The notes under the pieces: model-generated
Told to the model about the DNA's origin: nothing
The model's input: the letters and a program-made list of their open reading frames with translations, nothing else
Databases searched by the model: none
Shown: piece after piece, positions 1 to 6,388 of the stretch
Numbering within the stretch: position 1 is the stretch's first letter
How the letters are laid out: each line of letters starts with the position of its first letter
Source of the DNA: Fimbriimonadaceae bacterium
GTDB taxonomy: Bacteria; Armatimonadota; Fimbriimonadia; Fimbriimonadales; Fimbriimonadaceae
DNA: 64,000 nt
Direction: 5' to 3'
NCBI GenBank assembly: GCA_019638795.1
Contig: JAHBTB010000008.1
Location: forward strand, 1-64,000
Program-made: the position numbers and the translations under genes

Positions 1-1
1 A

Positions 2-256
2 GCATATCTCGCAACACTCACGCGGCGCATCCGATGGTCGCTATGTCCAAGTCATATCATGTTTCCACTTTGGATGACTGACATTGGGAGTCTGAATGGA
101 CGAGGCTTCATTGTGTACCCACAGAGCATTGTGGACTCGAAGTACGTGGAGTTACCGCCAATTCTAATTGATAGTGCCAGACTGATCCTGAAGTATCTCC
201 CGGTTCGTGATCTCGACCTTAAAGCAGTAATTGACAACTCAAACGGCTCCAAATGA
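2..256 (+). CDS. hypothetical protein, 5' end cut by window edge
   Basis: The frame is open from the left edge to a TGA at 254-256, so this is probably the C-terminal 84 residues of a longer gene. An internal ATG at 59 would give 65 residues. The product has alternating hydrophobic and charged stretches (VELPPILID, LILKYLPVRDLDLK) and looks like a folded small-domain tail. No family is recognised. The base composition is A/T-richer than the bulk of the window, as in the whole 1-2.3 kb stretch, which fits an accessory region. An immunity- or toxin-associated protein is possible but not shown. Confidence 0.4.
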   Translation, partial: AYLATLTRRIRWSLCPSHIMFPLWMTDIGSLNGRGFIVYPQSIVDSKYVELPPILIDSARLILKYLPVRDLDLKAVIDNSNGSK

Positions 257-282
257 CTTGGTTCTGAGCTTGCCCTGAGGTT

Positions 283-302
283 GTTACGCAAACAGGCGTA
301 AC
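283..302. repeat. perfect stem-loop GTTACGC/GCGTAAC
   Basis: A 7-bp perfect inverted repeat (GTTACGC at 283-289, GCGTAAC at 296-302) with a 6-base loop lies 27 bases after the stop of the left-edge gene. A further GTTACGCC follows at about 311. There is no T-run after it, so it is not a standard intrinsic terminator. It could still act as an mRNA 3' structure. Confidence 0.4.
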
Positions 303-398
303 CGTTGAGCAGTTACGCCCTTCAATAATCCTCTGGCATCAGCACAGTTTTGCCCGGCATCAGTTCGCAATGAGATCGTCGAGTCATGGACACCATGA

Positions 399-678
399 CC
401 TGTGTGCAAGTGGGGGCGAGCTGTGCTCCGATCTGCTGACAAAGCGAACTTCGAAACTCTGCGACGTGCATTTGAGAACGGCGACGTAGCACTCCTGGAG
501 GTACGGCGACTCTCGGCGTGAACTAGACTCGCTCTGCTTCGGCACCTGGGGTCTCAGCATTTCCGACCTGCCCGACGTGTGCTTCAGAGACGCCTACGAT
601 GACGGCACCTCAGCCGTGGAACTTTTCCATGGTGAACTTGGGACAGTCGAGGACTTGTCTCGGCTGATCCTTTCCTAA
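399..678 (+). pseudogene. decayed gene, copy A of a related pair
   Basis: Two reading frames each give protein-like sequence and join only by a frameshift near 500-520. Frame 1 (399-521) reads ...ADKANFETLRRAFENGD... and ends in TGA. Frame 2 (502-678) reads ...GLSISDLPDV...ELFHGELGTVEDLSRLI.. and ends in TAA at 676-678. The C-terminal part aligns with the tail of the pseudogene at 898-1313: GLSISDLPD versus GMSIHDLPD, and FHGELGTVEDLSR versus FHSELGTLDDLAR. No start codon is evident. The family is not recognised. This was probably once an intact accessory gene. Confidence 0.55.
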
Positions 679-681
679 CCT

Positions 682-704
682 GGCTCCAGCTTCCCGCTGG
701 AGCC
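682..704. terminator. hairpin after pseudogene A (weak terminator)
   Basis: A perfect 9-bp stem (GGCTCCAGC 682-690, GCTGGAGCC 696-704) with a TTCCC loop starts 4 bases after the stop codon of pseudogene A. It is followed by ATTCTCGTATT, which is only a poor U-tract. The position suggests a relict intrinsic terminator. Confidence 0.45.
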
Positions 705-748
705 ATTCTCGTATTGATCCGTGTGACTGGGAGGGCTAGGATGAGAGC

Positions 749-868
749 ATGATCCGAAGCTTCATCTTCGCTTGCGCCAAGGCCGTCGCGTACGCATGGC
801 TCACTGTTGCATTTCTCCGGTTCATGTCGTTGGCGACGGGCACTGACTGGCCGTTTCCGCTTGGCTAG
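749..868 (+). CDS. possible 39-residue membrane peptide
   Basis: ATG at 749 to TAG at 866-868. The product starts MIRSFIFACAKAVAYAW and carries a hydrophobic segment through about residue 28, then a short polar tail. A GGGAGG lies 13 bases upstream, which is long spacing for a ribosome binding site. The ORF ends two bases before the 39-bp repeat at 871. It could be a real small membrane protein, or debris in a decaying region. No family is recognised. Confidence 0.25.
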   Translation: MIRSFIFACAKAVAYAWLTVAFLRFMSLATGTDWPFPLG

Positions 869-870
869 CA

Positions 871-909
871 GCCCAGAAAAGTTCTAAGTGCGTCCACTTC
901 GGTGTACCA
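871..909. repeat. 39-bp direct repeat, copy 1
   Basis: This 39-bp segment recurs at 3029-3067 in the same orientation with 4 mismatches. It contains CAC-TTCG-GTG, a short stem closed by a UUCG-type loop, and a near palindrome AGAAAAGTTCT. The two copies bracket the A/T-richer block with the second pseudogene and the TIR cassette. No T-run follows either copy. Confidence 0.65.
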
Positions 910-1313
910 TCTCAATTTGAACCTACATTTACCTTCACACCGGACGGGCCTTGAACTTTCAGGTTCAAACTACTCCGGTCTGACGAAGCGGTCGTCGCTG
1001 CGATCTGCGCCGTTAGCTTCATCGGGGGAGAATATGGTTTCACTCCCTTCGCCGTCATGGTGGAGGGCAACCCATTCGATCTCTTTGACCCGCCTCTCCC
1101 TGGCGGCGGATTCCATCATGAGGTTGACGCAGGATGAGTTTTCATGACTGGATGAAGGAGCTGGATCTGATTTGCTAGTCGAACTACGGCATGTCGATCC
1201 ATGACCTACCGGACATGTTACGAGACGCCTAAGATTGCGGCAACTCACCGCTTGAGTTCTTTCACAGCGAACTCGGCACCCTCGACGACCTTGCGCGATG
1301 CATTGTCAGCTGA
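898..1313 (+). pseudogene. decayed gene, copy B of a related pair
   Basis: In the frame starting at 898 the sequence is protein-like (...AVVAAICAVSFIGGEYG..., then ...VMVEGNPFDLFDPPLPGGG...) but is broken by TGA codons at about 952 and 1135. A second frame continues with NYGMSIHDLPDMLRDA, meets TAA where copy A has Tyr, and ends FHSELGTLDDLARCIVS at TGA 1311-1313. This tail matches copy A (399-678). At least two stops and one frameshift make it a clear pseudogene. The family is unknown. Confidence 0.6.
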
Positions 1314-1363
1314 CCGACCCTCGTGCGAACTGGGTTCGGTTCTCTTCGCCTTGGGAAAAATGT

Positions 1364-1612
1364 TCAGAGCGGAGCGTCCAAGATCCTTCCTGAATGCCCA
1401 ATCTCGTGCAATGCAACTGAGTCAACCGTTTGAAGCTTGGTTGCTATCGCTGACCAAATGAGGATTTGCAGAGCCTCATTTGGATTCTGAGGATAGTAGG
1501 CTGCCCAATCATCCATGGGTTTCGACGCGTCTACCTCCTGCCGAGCAAGCTCGATTTGGTGGAGTTGATCTCCCACGGTGCAAGAGACGGTGAGGTCAAC
1601 GAGGGCTCTCAT
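1364..1612 (-). CDS. hypothetical protein, possibly 5'-interrupted
   Basis: An 82-residue product with natural composition (VDLTVSCTVGDQLHQIEL, YYPQNPNEALQIL, HEIGHSGR). The ATG at 1612 has no clear ribosome binding site. A protein-like sequence (MIQLGMYSLEIHRSVPKFR) lies directly upstream in the same frame, separated by one TAG codon, so a longer gene with an internal stop is plausible. It follows the 194-residue gene on the same strand after 68 bases. No family is recognised. Given the decaying surroundings it may be a pseudogene. Confidence 0.4.
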   Translation of the reverse strand: MRALVDLTVSCTVGDQLHQIELARQEVDASKPMDDWAAYYPQNPNEALQILIWSAIATKLQTVDSVALHEIGHSGRILDAPL

Positions 1613-1680
1613 CAGTTGGGCCTACCGGAATTTTGGGACAGAGCGATGGATTTCGAGTGAGTACATTCCAAGTTGAATCA

Positions 1681-2265
1681 TTAGACGGGAAGAGAAATCT
1701 CATCACCAGCAAGTTCCATCCGCGTGAAGTAAGCAAGGTATGCAACCGCACGGAGAAGCTCAGTCACGGTCCAATGAAACTCGGCTTCAATCATAGGGAA
1801 CCCAAGGGGATTTCCGCTCCAGAGTGCATACTGCTTCGCTTTTTCAGCGTTCGAATGAGCCAAGTGTCCATACAGAAACACCTCGAAGATTTCGCGATGT
1901 GAATATATTTTGCCGTCTATGTTGAGAATTGAGTTTCCATCCAAGAAGGCGTTGAGTTTTTGCCTAACCTCAGTGAATCTGGCTTTCCAACCATCACTTA
2001 TGTCTGGATCATCAATCAACTTTGAAAGGCTGCCAAATGAGACCTTATCGTTGTTTTGGACAAACATTCGAGCGGTCAACATGAGTGCGTCAATGGCTTC
2101 TTCTTCAGGGAAGTTGTGGGAGAATCCGCCACCAACTCCCTTGGTCCAGCTAAATTTGATTTGCGTCCCTTCGTGTTCGACCACTTTCTTGAGGTACGCA
2201 GACCGTTCAACGCGATCCGCCTTCTGGACGAACAGCTCTAACTGCTCCTTGGATTCCACTTTCAT
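1681..2265 (-). CDS. hypothetical 194-residue helical protein, TIR-cassette partner
   Basis: The protein is mostly alpha-helical by inspection and has no signal peptide or membrane segment. It begins MKVESKEQLELFVQKADRV, with a central DALMLTARMFVQNND and a later LNAFLDGNSILNIDGK. It resembles a class of uncharacterised bacterial proteins of similar length known to me only as hypothetical. It starts 23 bases after the TIR gene on the same strand, so the two are probably co-transcribed. Its role could be partner or regulator of the TIR protein, which is inference from adjacency. It appears intact, unlike the genes to its left. Confidence 0.7.
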   Translation of the reverse strand: MKVESKEQLELFVQKADRVERSAYLKKVVEHEGTQIKFSWTKGVGGGFSHNFPEEEAIDALMLTARMFVQNNDKVSFGSLSKLIDDPDISDGWKARFTEVRQKLNAFLDGNSILNIDGKIYSHREIFEVFLYGHLAHSNAEKAKQYALWSGNPLGFPMIEAEFHWTVTELLRAVAYLAYFTRMELAGDEISLPV

Positions 2266-2287
2266 ACAAGCATTTTGGCAGGGAGAG

Positions 2288-3001
2288 CTAGACGGCTACT
2301 AGCTCGGCGAGTTTGGCGGCGACGTCTGCCATCGGCTCTTCGGCAGTGCTGAGGCCACTTCGCGAGCCGAGTAGAGGACTCACATCGCGGAGAGCTTCGT
2401 AAGTCGTCTCGTGCACGATGGGAACAAGACGGTCAAGTGCAAGGAGGGCAGAAAGTTCTTTGTCGGCAATGCCCTCCGCCGGAAGGCGGCGTAATAGTGC
2501 TGGGGTCACCAGCACGATCCCGATTCGCGAGTTCGCCAATCCCTTGTCGATGGCGCGCATCAACGGCACGCCCAGAGCAACGTCCTTCTCGCTAAACCAG
2601 ACCGAGACGCCTCGCGATTCGAGTAGATCGTGAAGCTCCTTGGCGGCGCCTTGTCGGTCGTCCCACGCGTGGCAGAGGAAGACGTCCCGTAGTTCAGGCT
2701 TCGTCGCTAAGCTCTCGACACTATTGCGGACTGGTGTGAGCGACACCACTTCGGCAGGCGTGTACAACTGAGTCGAACCGCTTCGCGACCAGCGCGGCCT
2801 TGTGCTACGGCTCGACCCGCCACTACTTCTGGAGCTTCCACCAGTGCCTCCACCGCTCCCAACCGACGGGTAGGACGGGGATGAGTAAGAGCTGTAACCT
2901 CCATATCCGCCGTAACCGGGACCACTGCCGCCGCATGCAGGACAATTAGCTCTACCACTAGCTGTTCGGTGACCGTGTACCGGTGCTGTGCATCTAGCCA
3001 T
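2288..3001 (-). CDS. TIR-domain protein with N-terminal Cys/His motif
   Basis: This 237-residue protein has an N-terminal C4-H9-H11-C20-x2-C23 cluster that could bind zinc. A Gly/Ser/Tyr-rich linker covers about 25-75, and a TIR fold covers about 104-237 (DVFLCHAWDD, VSVWFSEKDV, GLANSRIGIVLVTPALL). Glu138 in WFSEKD sits where catalytic NADase TIR domains carry their glutamate, so enzymatic NAD cleavage is plausible. Bacterial TIR proteins commonly act in phage defence or signalling. The downstream 194-residue gene is probably in the same transcript. The 39-bp repeat copy 2 lies just upstream of the start. Whether it acts in defence is inference. Confidence 0.85.
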   Translation of the reverse strand: MARCTAPVHGHRTASGRANCPACGGSGPGYGGYGGYSSYSSPSYPSVGSGGGTGGSSRSSGGSSRSTRPRWSRSGSTQLYTPAEVVSLTPVRNSVESLATKPELRDVFLCHAWDDRQGAAKELHDLLESRGVSVWFSEKDVALGVPLMRAIDKGLANSRIGIVLVTPALLRRLPAEGIADKELSALLALDRLVPIVHETTYEALRDVSPLLGSRSGLSTAEEPMADVAAKLAELVAV

Positions 3002-3028
3002 CTGTCTACATGATACCAGGGGTTATGC

Positions 3029-3067
3029 GCCCAGAACAGTTCTAAGCGCGTACACTTCGGTGCACCA
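3029..3067. repeat. 39-bp direct repeat, copy 2
   Basis: This is the second copy of the repeat at 871-909 (35 of 39 identical). It contains the perfect palindrome AGAACAGTTCT (3034-3044) and the CAC-TTCG-GTG hairpin. It lies 28 bases upstream of the TIR gene start, where a promoter or operator would be expected on the minus strand. Repeat function is unknown. Confidence 0.65.
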
Positions 3068-3131
3068 GCCCGCTCTTCGCTGAAGGACTCTCGGCACGGT
3101 GACCGTCGCGCCCATAATGCTCGTTCGACAG

Positions 3132-3479
3132 TCACCCGTCGGATCCGAGGAAGCCGCGAAGGACGACCGCCTCGTTATGTTCCTCGTCCCGAGCGCCGAA
3201 GAGGAGGGTGACGGTCTGGCCTGACGCCAAATCGCGCAGGCGAGAGACCGCTTCATCATTCGCCTGCAACTCAAGCCGGTAACGCTCCTGAAACTCAGGC
3301 CATTTCGCGAGGTCGTGGGCAAACCACCGACGGAGGCCGTCGGACGGGGCGATGTCCTTCAGCCAGAGGTCCAGTGCGGCTCGTTCTTTGGAGACGCCAC
3401 GTGGCCACAGCCGGTCGACAAGGACCCGAACCCCGTCGTCGGGGCCCGGCGGGTCATACACCCGCTTGAGCTTCAGCAC
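3132..3479 (-). CDS. DUF488 family protein
   Basis: A 115-residue product with the family hallmarks VYDPPGPDDGVRVLVDRLWPRG near the N-terminus, then LWLKDIAPS, LRRWFAHDL and TLLFGARDEEHNEA. DUF488 proteins are small cytoplasmic proteins of unknown activity, often found near stress or redox genes. The GTG start at 3479 is chosen because GGAGGA lies at good spacing and the family begins just before the conserved RVYD. An upstream in-frame start at 3512 would lengthen the overlap with the preceding gene. It is the last gene of the Rrf2-globin operon and overlaps the membrane protein gene by 26 bases. Confidence 0.85.
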   Translation of the reverse strand: MLKLKRVYDPPGPDDGVRVLVDRLWPRGVSKERAALDLWLKDIAPSDGLRRWFAHDLAKWPEFQERYRLELQANDEAVSRLRDLASGQTVTLLFGARDEEHNEAVVLRGFLGSDG

Positions 3480-3894
3480 GCTTTCCTCCGCCGTCCCGGA
3501 GCACCACCACAAAGAGGAGCACGATCTTCACCGTCTCCAGTAGGATATACGCGACGTGCCAGGGTGGGCCGCTGACGGGCGTCCCCGCCACGACCGCGTC
3601 GGTGCGGGCGTTGAGGAGGGGCATCACGCCGACCCACTGGACGGCAAGGACGGCGACGGCCAGCCAGAAGAACGGGCGGCGTTGCCGAAGCCACAGGACC
3701 AGGCCGGCGCCGACGACGACCAAGGCAATCTCGGCCATCACCATGGAGCGGAACGTGACCCGGCCCACCTCCAGCGCGGTCGGTAGCGACAACGACGCGG
3801 CCTGGAACTTGGCCGGAGTCGCGATGAAGGAACACCCGAGGACGACACCCGCCCAAAGGAGCGCCACACGCTGCACCCAGGGAGCGTTTCTCAT
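3454..3894 (-). CDS. small four-helix membrane protein
   Basis: A 146-residue product with about four transmembrane segments (near residues 8-26, 50-67, 74-92 and 116-135) and the sequence FIATPAKFQAASLSLPTALEVGR between the first two. Its start overlaps the globin stop by four bases (ATGA), so it is translationally coupled. Small membrane proteins of this type occur beside respiratory or NO-detoxification genes, but the function is not known. The operon context (Rrf2 regulator, truncated haemoglobin) suggests a role in nitrosative or respiratory stress, which is inference. Confidence 0.8.
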   Translation of the reverse strand: MRNAPWVQRVALLWAGVVLGCSFIATPAKFQAASLSLPTALEVGRVTFRSMVMAEIALVVVGAGLVLWLRQRRPFFWLAVAVLAVQWVGVMPLLNARTDAVVAGTPVSGPPWHVAYILLETVKIVLLFVVVLRDGGGKRAEAQAGV

Positions 3895-4316
3895 GAGAAC
3901 ATCGCCTTGGAGAGCCGCTCTCCCATCACGTCGGCATAGCCCATGAAGTAGTCGACCACCTCTGGGTTAGGGGCGGTCTCTTCCAGGGTCTGGCGGAAGA
4001 GGTCGAGCCAGATCGGGAAGTGTCCGGGCTTGGCATTGGTCAGGGCGGTGTGGGCGACCATGGGGTTGCCCCGATAGGTGCCCGTGCGGAGGGCGATCGA
4101 GTTCCAGAACAGCTTCATCCGGACCAGGTGCTCCGGCCAGTGGTCCAGGATGACCTCGTCGAAGACGGGGCCAAGCTCGGGGTGCGCGCGCACTTTGTCG
4201 TAGAAGGCGTCCACCAAGACCGACACATACTCCTCCGAGATGCCGATGGAACGGGCCTGTTCCTGCAGTTGGGCCCGTGTCTCCAGGGCTTGGTGCGCCG
4301 CGACTTCGATCCTCAT
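3891..4316 (-). CDS. group III truncated haemoglobin
   Basis: A 141-residue globin with the features of group III truncated haemoglobins: YVSVLVDAFYDKVRAHPELGPVF at the B helix, HWPEHLVRMKLFW in the E region, and a HFPIWLDLFRQTLEET segment with the proximal His. These proteins bind haem and are linked to NO or oxygen chemistry. The ATG at 4316 overlaps the stop of the Rrf2 gene (ATGA). A longer in-frame extension to 4769 is only the Rrf2 gene read in another frame. Coupling with an Rrf2/NsrR-like regulator supports an NO-detoxification role. Confidence 0.92.
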   Translation of the reverse strand: MRIEVAAHQALETRAQLQEQARSIGISEEYVSVLVDAFYDKVRAHPELGPVFDEVILDHWPEHLVRMKLFWNSIALRTGTYRGNPMVAHTALTNAKPGHFPIWLDLFRQTLEETAPNPEVVDYFMGYADVMGERLSKAMFS

Positions 4317-4747
4317 CGCGCCTCCACCAGCTTGAGGATCTGGGAGTTGCCGCGCATGAGGTCGTCCAGCGTGCTGCCGTCCAGGATGTGGAAGAAGGCG
4401 GCGGTCGCCCGGCGGAACAAGCTGGGCAACCGGCACCCGCCGACGAGCGGGCAACCCGAGACCGCTTCGCGCATGCACTCCACCAGGGCGGTCTCGCATT
4501 CCAGCGTCCGGACGGCGTCGCCGACGCGGATGTCGTGGGCTGGTTTGGCGAGCCGGAACCCGCCGGAGCGGCCGCGCACGGGCTCTAGGAGCCCGGCCTT
4601 GGCGAGGTTCTGGGCGACCTTCATCAGATGGTTTCTCGAGACATTCAACTGGGAGGCGACCGCACTGATCGAGACCGCCTCGGGGCTGGCGTCCGCGCTG
4701 AGCATGAGCAGGCGCAGGCCATAGTCGGTGTGGGTGGTCAAACGCAT
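4313..4747 (-). CDS. Rrf2 family regulator (NsrR-like)
   Basis: A 144-residue winged-helix repressor beginning MRLTTHTDYGLRLLML, typical of Rrf2 proteins, with the recognition helix VSRNHLMKVAQNLAKAGL and RGRSGGFRLAKP. A C-x7-C-x5-C cluster (ECMREAVSGCPLVGGC) is suited to an iron-sulfur cluster, as in NsrR and IscR. It is the first gene of a four-gene overlapping operon with the haemoglobin. NO sensing is therefore the most likely input. A palindromic operator overlaps its own start codon, which implies autoregulation. Confidence 0.9.
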   Translation of the reverse strand: MRLTTHTDYGLRLLMLSADASPEAVSISAVASQLNVSRNHLMKVAQNLAKAGLLEPVRGRSGGFRLAKPAHDIRVGDAVRTLECETALVECMREAVSGCPLVGGCRLPSLFRRATAAFFHILDGSTLDDLMRGNSQILKLVEAR

Positions 4748-4776
4748 AAACTGGCATTTGATATACCACTTTATGC
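4744..4776 (-). promoter_or_regulatory. palindromic operator over the Rrf2 start codon
   Basis: This is a 33-bp dyad. The outer arms GCATAAA (4744-4750) and TTTATGC (4770-4776) are perfect inverted repeats. The inner arms TGGCAT (4752-4757) and ATACCA (4763-4768) match at 5 of 6 positions around a TTGAT centre. The ATG of the Rrf2 gene (4747-4745 on the minus strand) lies inside the left arm. A TATATC -10-like hexamer on the minus strand ends about 12 bases before the ATG, so the mRNA would be leaderless or nearly so. The site also faces the divergent gene at 4816. Confidence 0.65.
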
Positions 4777-4815
4777 CACCGCCGGGTGGGCAGGGGTCAC
4801 GTGCAGAATGGGGGC

Positions 4816-5250
4816 ATGGACACGGAACGGCAGGTCGAGGCCCTTCTCGCCAGCCAAGGCGAGCCCAAACAAAGTGAACTGCGACGGTTGCACGCGCTGT
4901 TCCGGGCGGTGGCACCGTCGGCCAAACTCTGGTTTCACGACGGCCGGGACGAATCAGGCAAGGTGGTGGCGAACCCCAGTGTCGGCTATGGTTCCTACCT
5001 CATCCGGTACGCCGACGGGAAGACCAAGGAGTTTTATCGGGTGGGCCTGAGCCCCAACAAGACCGGCGTCTCCGTCTACGTCCTCGGTCTTGACGACAAG
5101 ACGTACCTGGCCCGCACCTACGGCGCGTCGTTGGGCAAGGCGAGCGTCACGGGCTACTGCATCAAGTTCAAATCGACCGAGGATATCGACCTAGACGTCC
5201 TTGAGGCGGCCGTCCGGCACGGGCTCAGCCTGCCAAGTCAGCCGACGTAG
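4816..5250 (+). CDS. DUF1801 domain protein
   Basis: A 144-residue protein of the DUF1801 (YdhG-like) fold: FRAVAPSAKLWFHDGRDE, then VGYGSYLIRYADGKTKEFYRVGLSPNKTGVSVYVLG and a C-terminal CIKFKSTEDIDLDVLEAAVRHGL. These are small cytoplasmic proteins of unknown biochemical role. The start at ATG 4816 is preferred over the upstream in-frame start at 4786, because the preceding residues (MGRGHVQNGG) are not family-like. It is divergent from the Rrf2 operon and its 3' end overlaps the convergent DinB gene by 13 bases. Confidence 0.85.
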   Translation: MDTERQVEALLASQGEPKQSELRRLHALFRAVAPSAKLWFHDGRDESGKVVANPSVGYGSYLIRYADGKTKEFYRVGLSPNKTGVSVYVLGLDDKTYLARTYGASLGKASVTGYCIKFKSTEDIDLDVLEAAVRHGLSLPSQPT

Positions 5251-5720
5251 ACCTGTTGGTCGCCCCAGCATGTCTGGAGGTAGTCGATCTGCCCGGTGTG
5301 CAGGGTGGCGTGCCATCCCGGCAGTCTGATCAACTGACCCATGGTCATGGTCCAACCTTGACCCGAGTCCAACTCGATGGCGACGTCTTCCGGCGTCAAG
5401 TCGTCGAGGGCGGCGATGACTTCGGCGGTACCTGCACGGAACGCCGTCACGACCTGGTCCCGGCTGGTCATGGCGGTCTCCTCCGCCTCACACTGGGCCA
5501 CCCACTCGTCCATGGTGTCCGGAGCCGGCAGCTTACGGTCACGGATCATTGCGGCAAAACGGCCGGAGAAGAGGGCTGTGTGGGCGGCTACCCTCAAGGG
5601 AGACTTCGATGTCGGTGTCGGTCGGTAGTCGAGCTTGTCGTCCGGCACATGAGAGAAGTTGCGGAGGAACATTTCCATGTTGGCCTGGGCTTGCTGTTTG
5701 GCCAGTACGATCGCGTCCAT
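5238..5720 (-). CDS. DinB-like putative metal-dependent protein
   Basis: A 160-residue four-helix DinB/YfiT-type protein. The possible metal ligands are His in VAAHTALFSGR and the paired His of GWHATLHTGQIDYLQ near the C-terminus. DinB-like proteins include thiol transferases and many proteins with no known substrate. ATG at 5720. It is convergent with the DUF1801 gene and divergent from the YdeI-like gene at 5774. No operon partner is visible. Confidence 0.88.
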   Translation of the reverse strand: MDAIVLAKQQAQANMEMFLRNFSHVPDDKLDYRPTPTSKSPLRVAAHTALFSGRFAAMIRDRKLPAPDTMDEWVAQCEAEETAMTSRDQVVTAFRAGTAEVIAALDDLTPEDVAIELDSGQGWTMTMGQLIRLPGWHATLHTGQIDYLQTCWGDQQVYVG

Positions 5721-5773
5721 GCGGCATTATTGCCTTGGGGCCAAGGCCAATGTTCGGTCAGAATAGGGTGACG

Positions 5774-6301
5774 ATGGCCACCGTAGCCAGTCCGATGCGT
5801 TTCAGTGGGCGTGTCCAGGACGCCGCCCCGGGCGAGCCGTTCCGGATACTGAGGCTCCCGCAGGGAGTCAGTGACGCTTTGTCGACCCGGAACCAGGTCG
5901 CCGTCAGGGTGCAGGTTGCGGGTGCCGACTTCCTGTCGGTCGCGTGGCCGGACGGCGAGGGAGGGCACTACTTGAAGGTGACCCCTGCCATGGCCGTCGC
6001 TGGTGACGCCGTAGACGTCGAGATTGTCCGGTCCAAGGACTGGCCCGAGCCGGACGTCCCCGCCGAGGTGGCCGCCGCCCTCGAAGACAATCCCAAGGCC
6101 CTGGAGTTGTGGAAAAGTATCTCAGCCGCGACGAGGACGGACTGGCTCTATTGGCTCGACACCGCCAAGAAGGCGGAGACGCGCCTCAAGCGGATCGAGA
6201 ACATGTGCGACATGCTGGCCAAGGGGAAAAAGAAGGTGTGTTGCTTCGACCGTTCGGGCATCTACGGCAAGGTCATCACCTGCCCGGTCCGCGAGGAGTA
6301 G
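5774..6301 (+). CDS. DUF1905/YdeI-like protein
   Basis: A 175-residue protein with an N-terminal beta-barrel DUF1905-like segment (about 9-95, MRFSGRVQ...) and a C-terminal YdeI/OmpD-associated motif (DWLYWLDTAKKAETRLKRIE). The C-terminal region has a Cys pair (KKVCCFDRSG). ATG at 5774 is preferred. An earlier ATG at 5750 is in frame, but the divergent promoter space would shrink further. The function is unknown, and family members are often annotated as antibiotic-resistance or envelope associated without evidence. Confidence 0.8.
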   Translation: MATVASPMRFSGRVQDAAPGEPFRILRLPQGVSDALSTRNQVAVRVQVAGADFLSVAWPDGEGGHYLKVTPAMAVAGDAVDVEIVRSKDWPEPDVPAEVAAALEDNPKALELWKSISAATRTDWLYWLDTAKKAETRLKRIENMCDMLAKGKKKVCCFDRSGIYGKVITCPVREE

Positions 6302-6337
6302 CCGCCGGACCCTGAGGTCAGGGTTTCTCCGCCAGGG

Positions 6338-6365
6338 TTGACACCTTGGAGAATGTCCGTATAAT
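6338..6365 (+). promoter_or_regulatory. consensus sigma-70 promoter
   Basis: An exact -35 TTGACA (6338-6343), a 16-base spacer and an exact -10 TATAAT (6360-6365). Transcription should start near 6372, a few bases before the GAGGAGG ribosome binding site (6377-6383) of the secreted metzincin gene. This is the strongest promoter match in the window. Confidence 0.85.
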
Positions 6366-6388
6366 TGCGGGCGTTCGAGGAGGATTTC

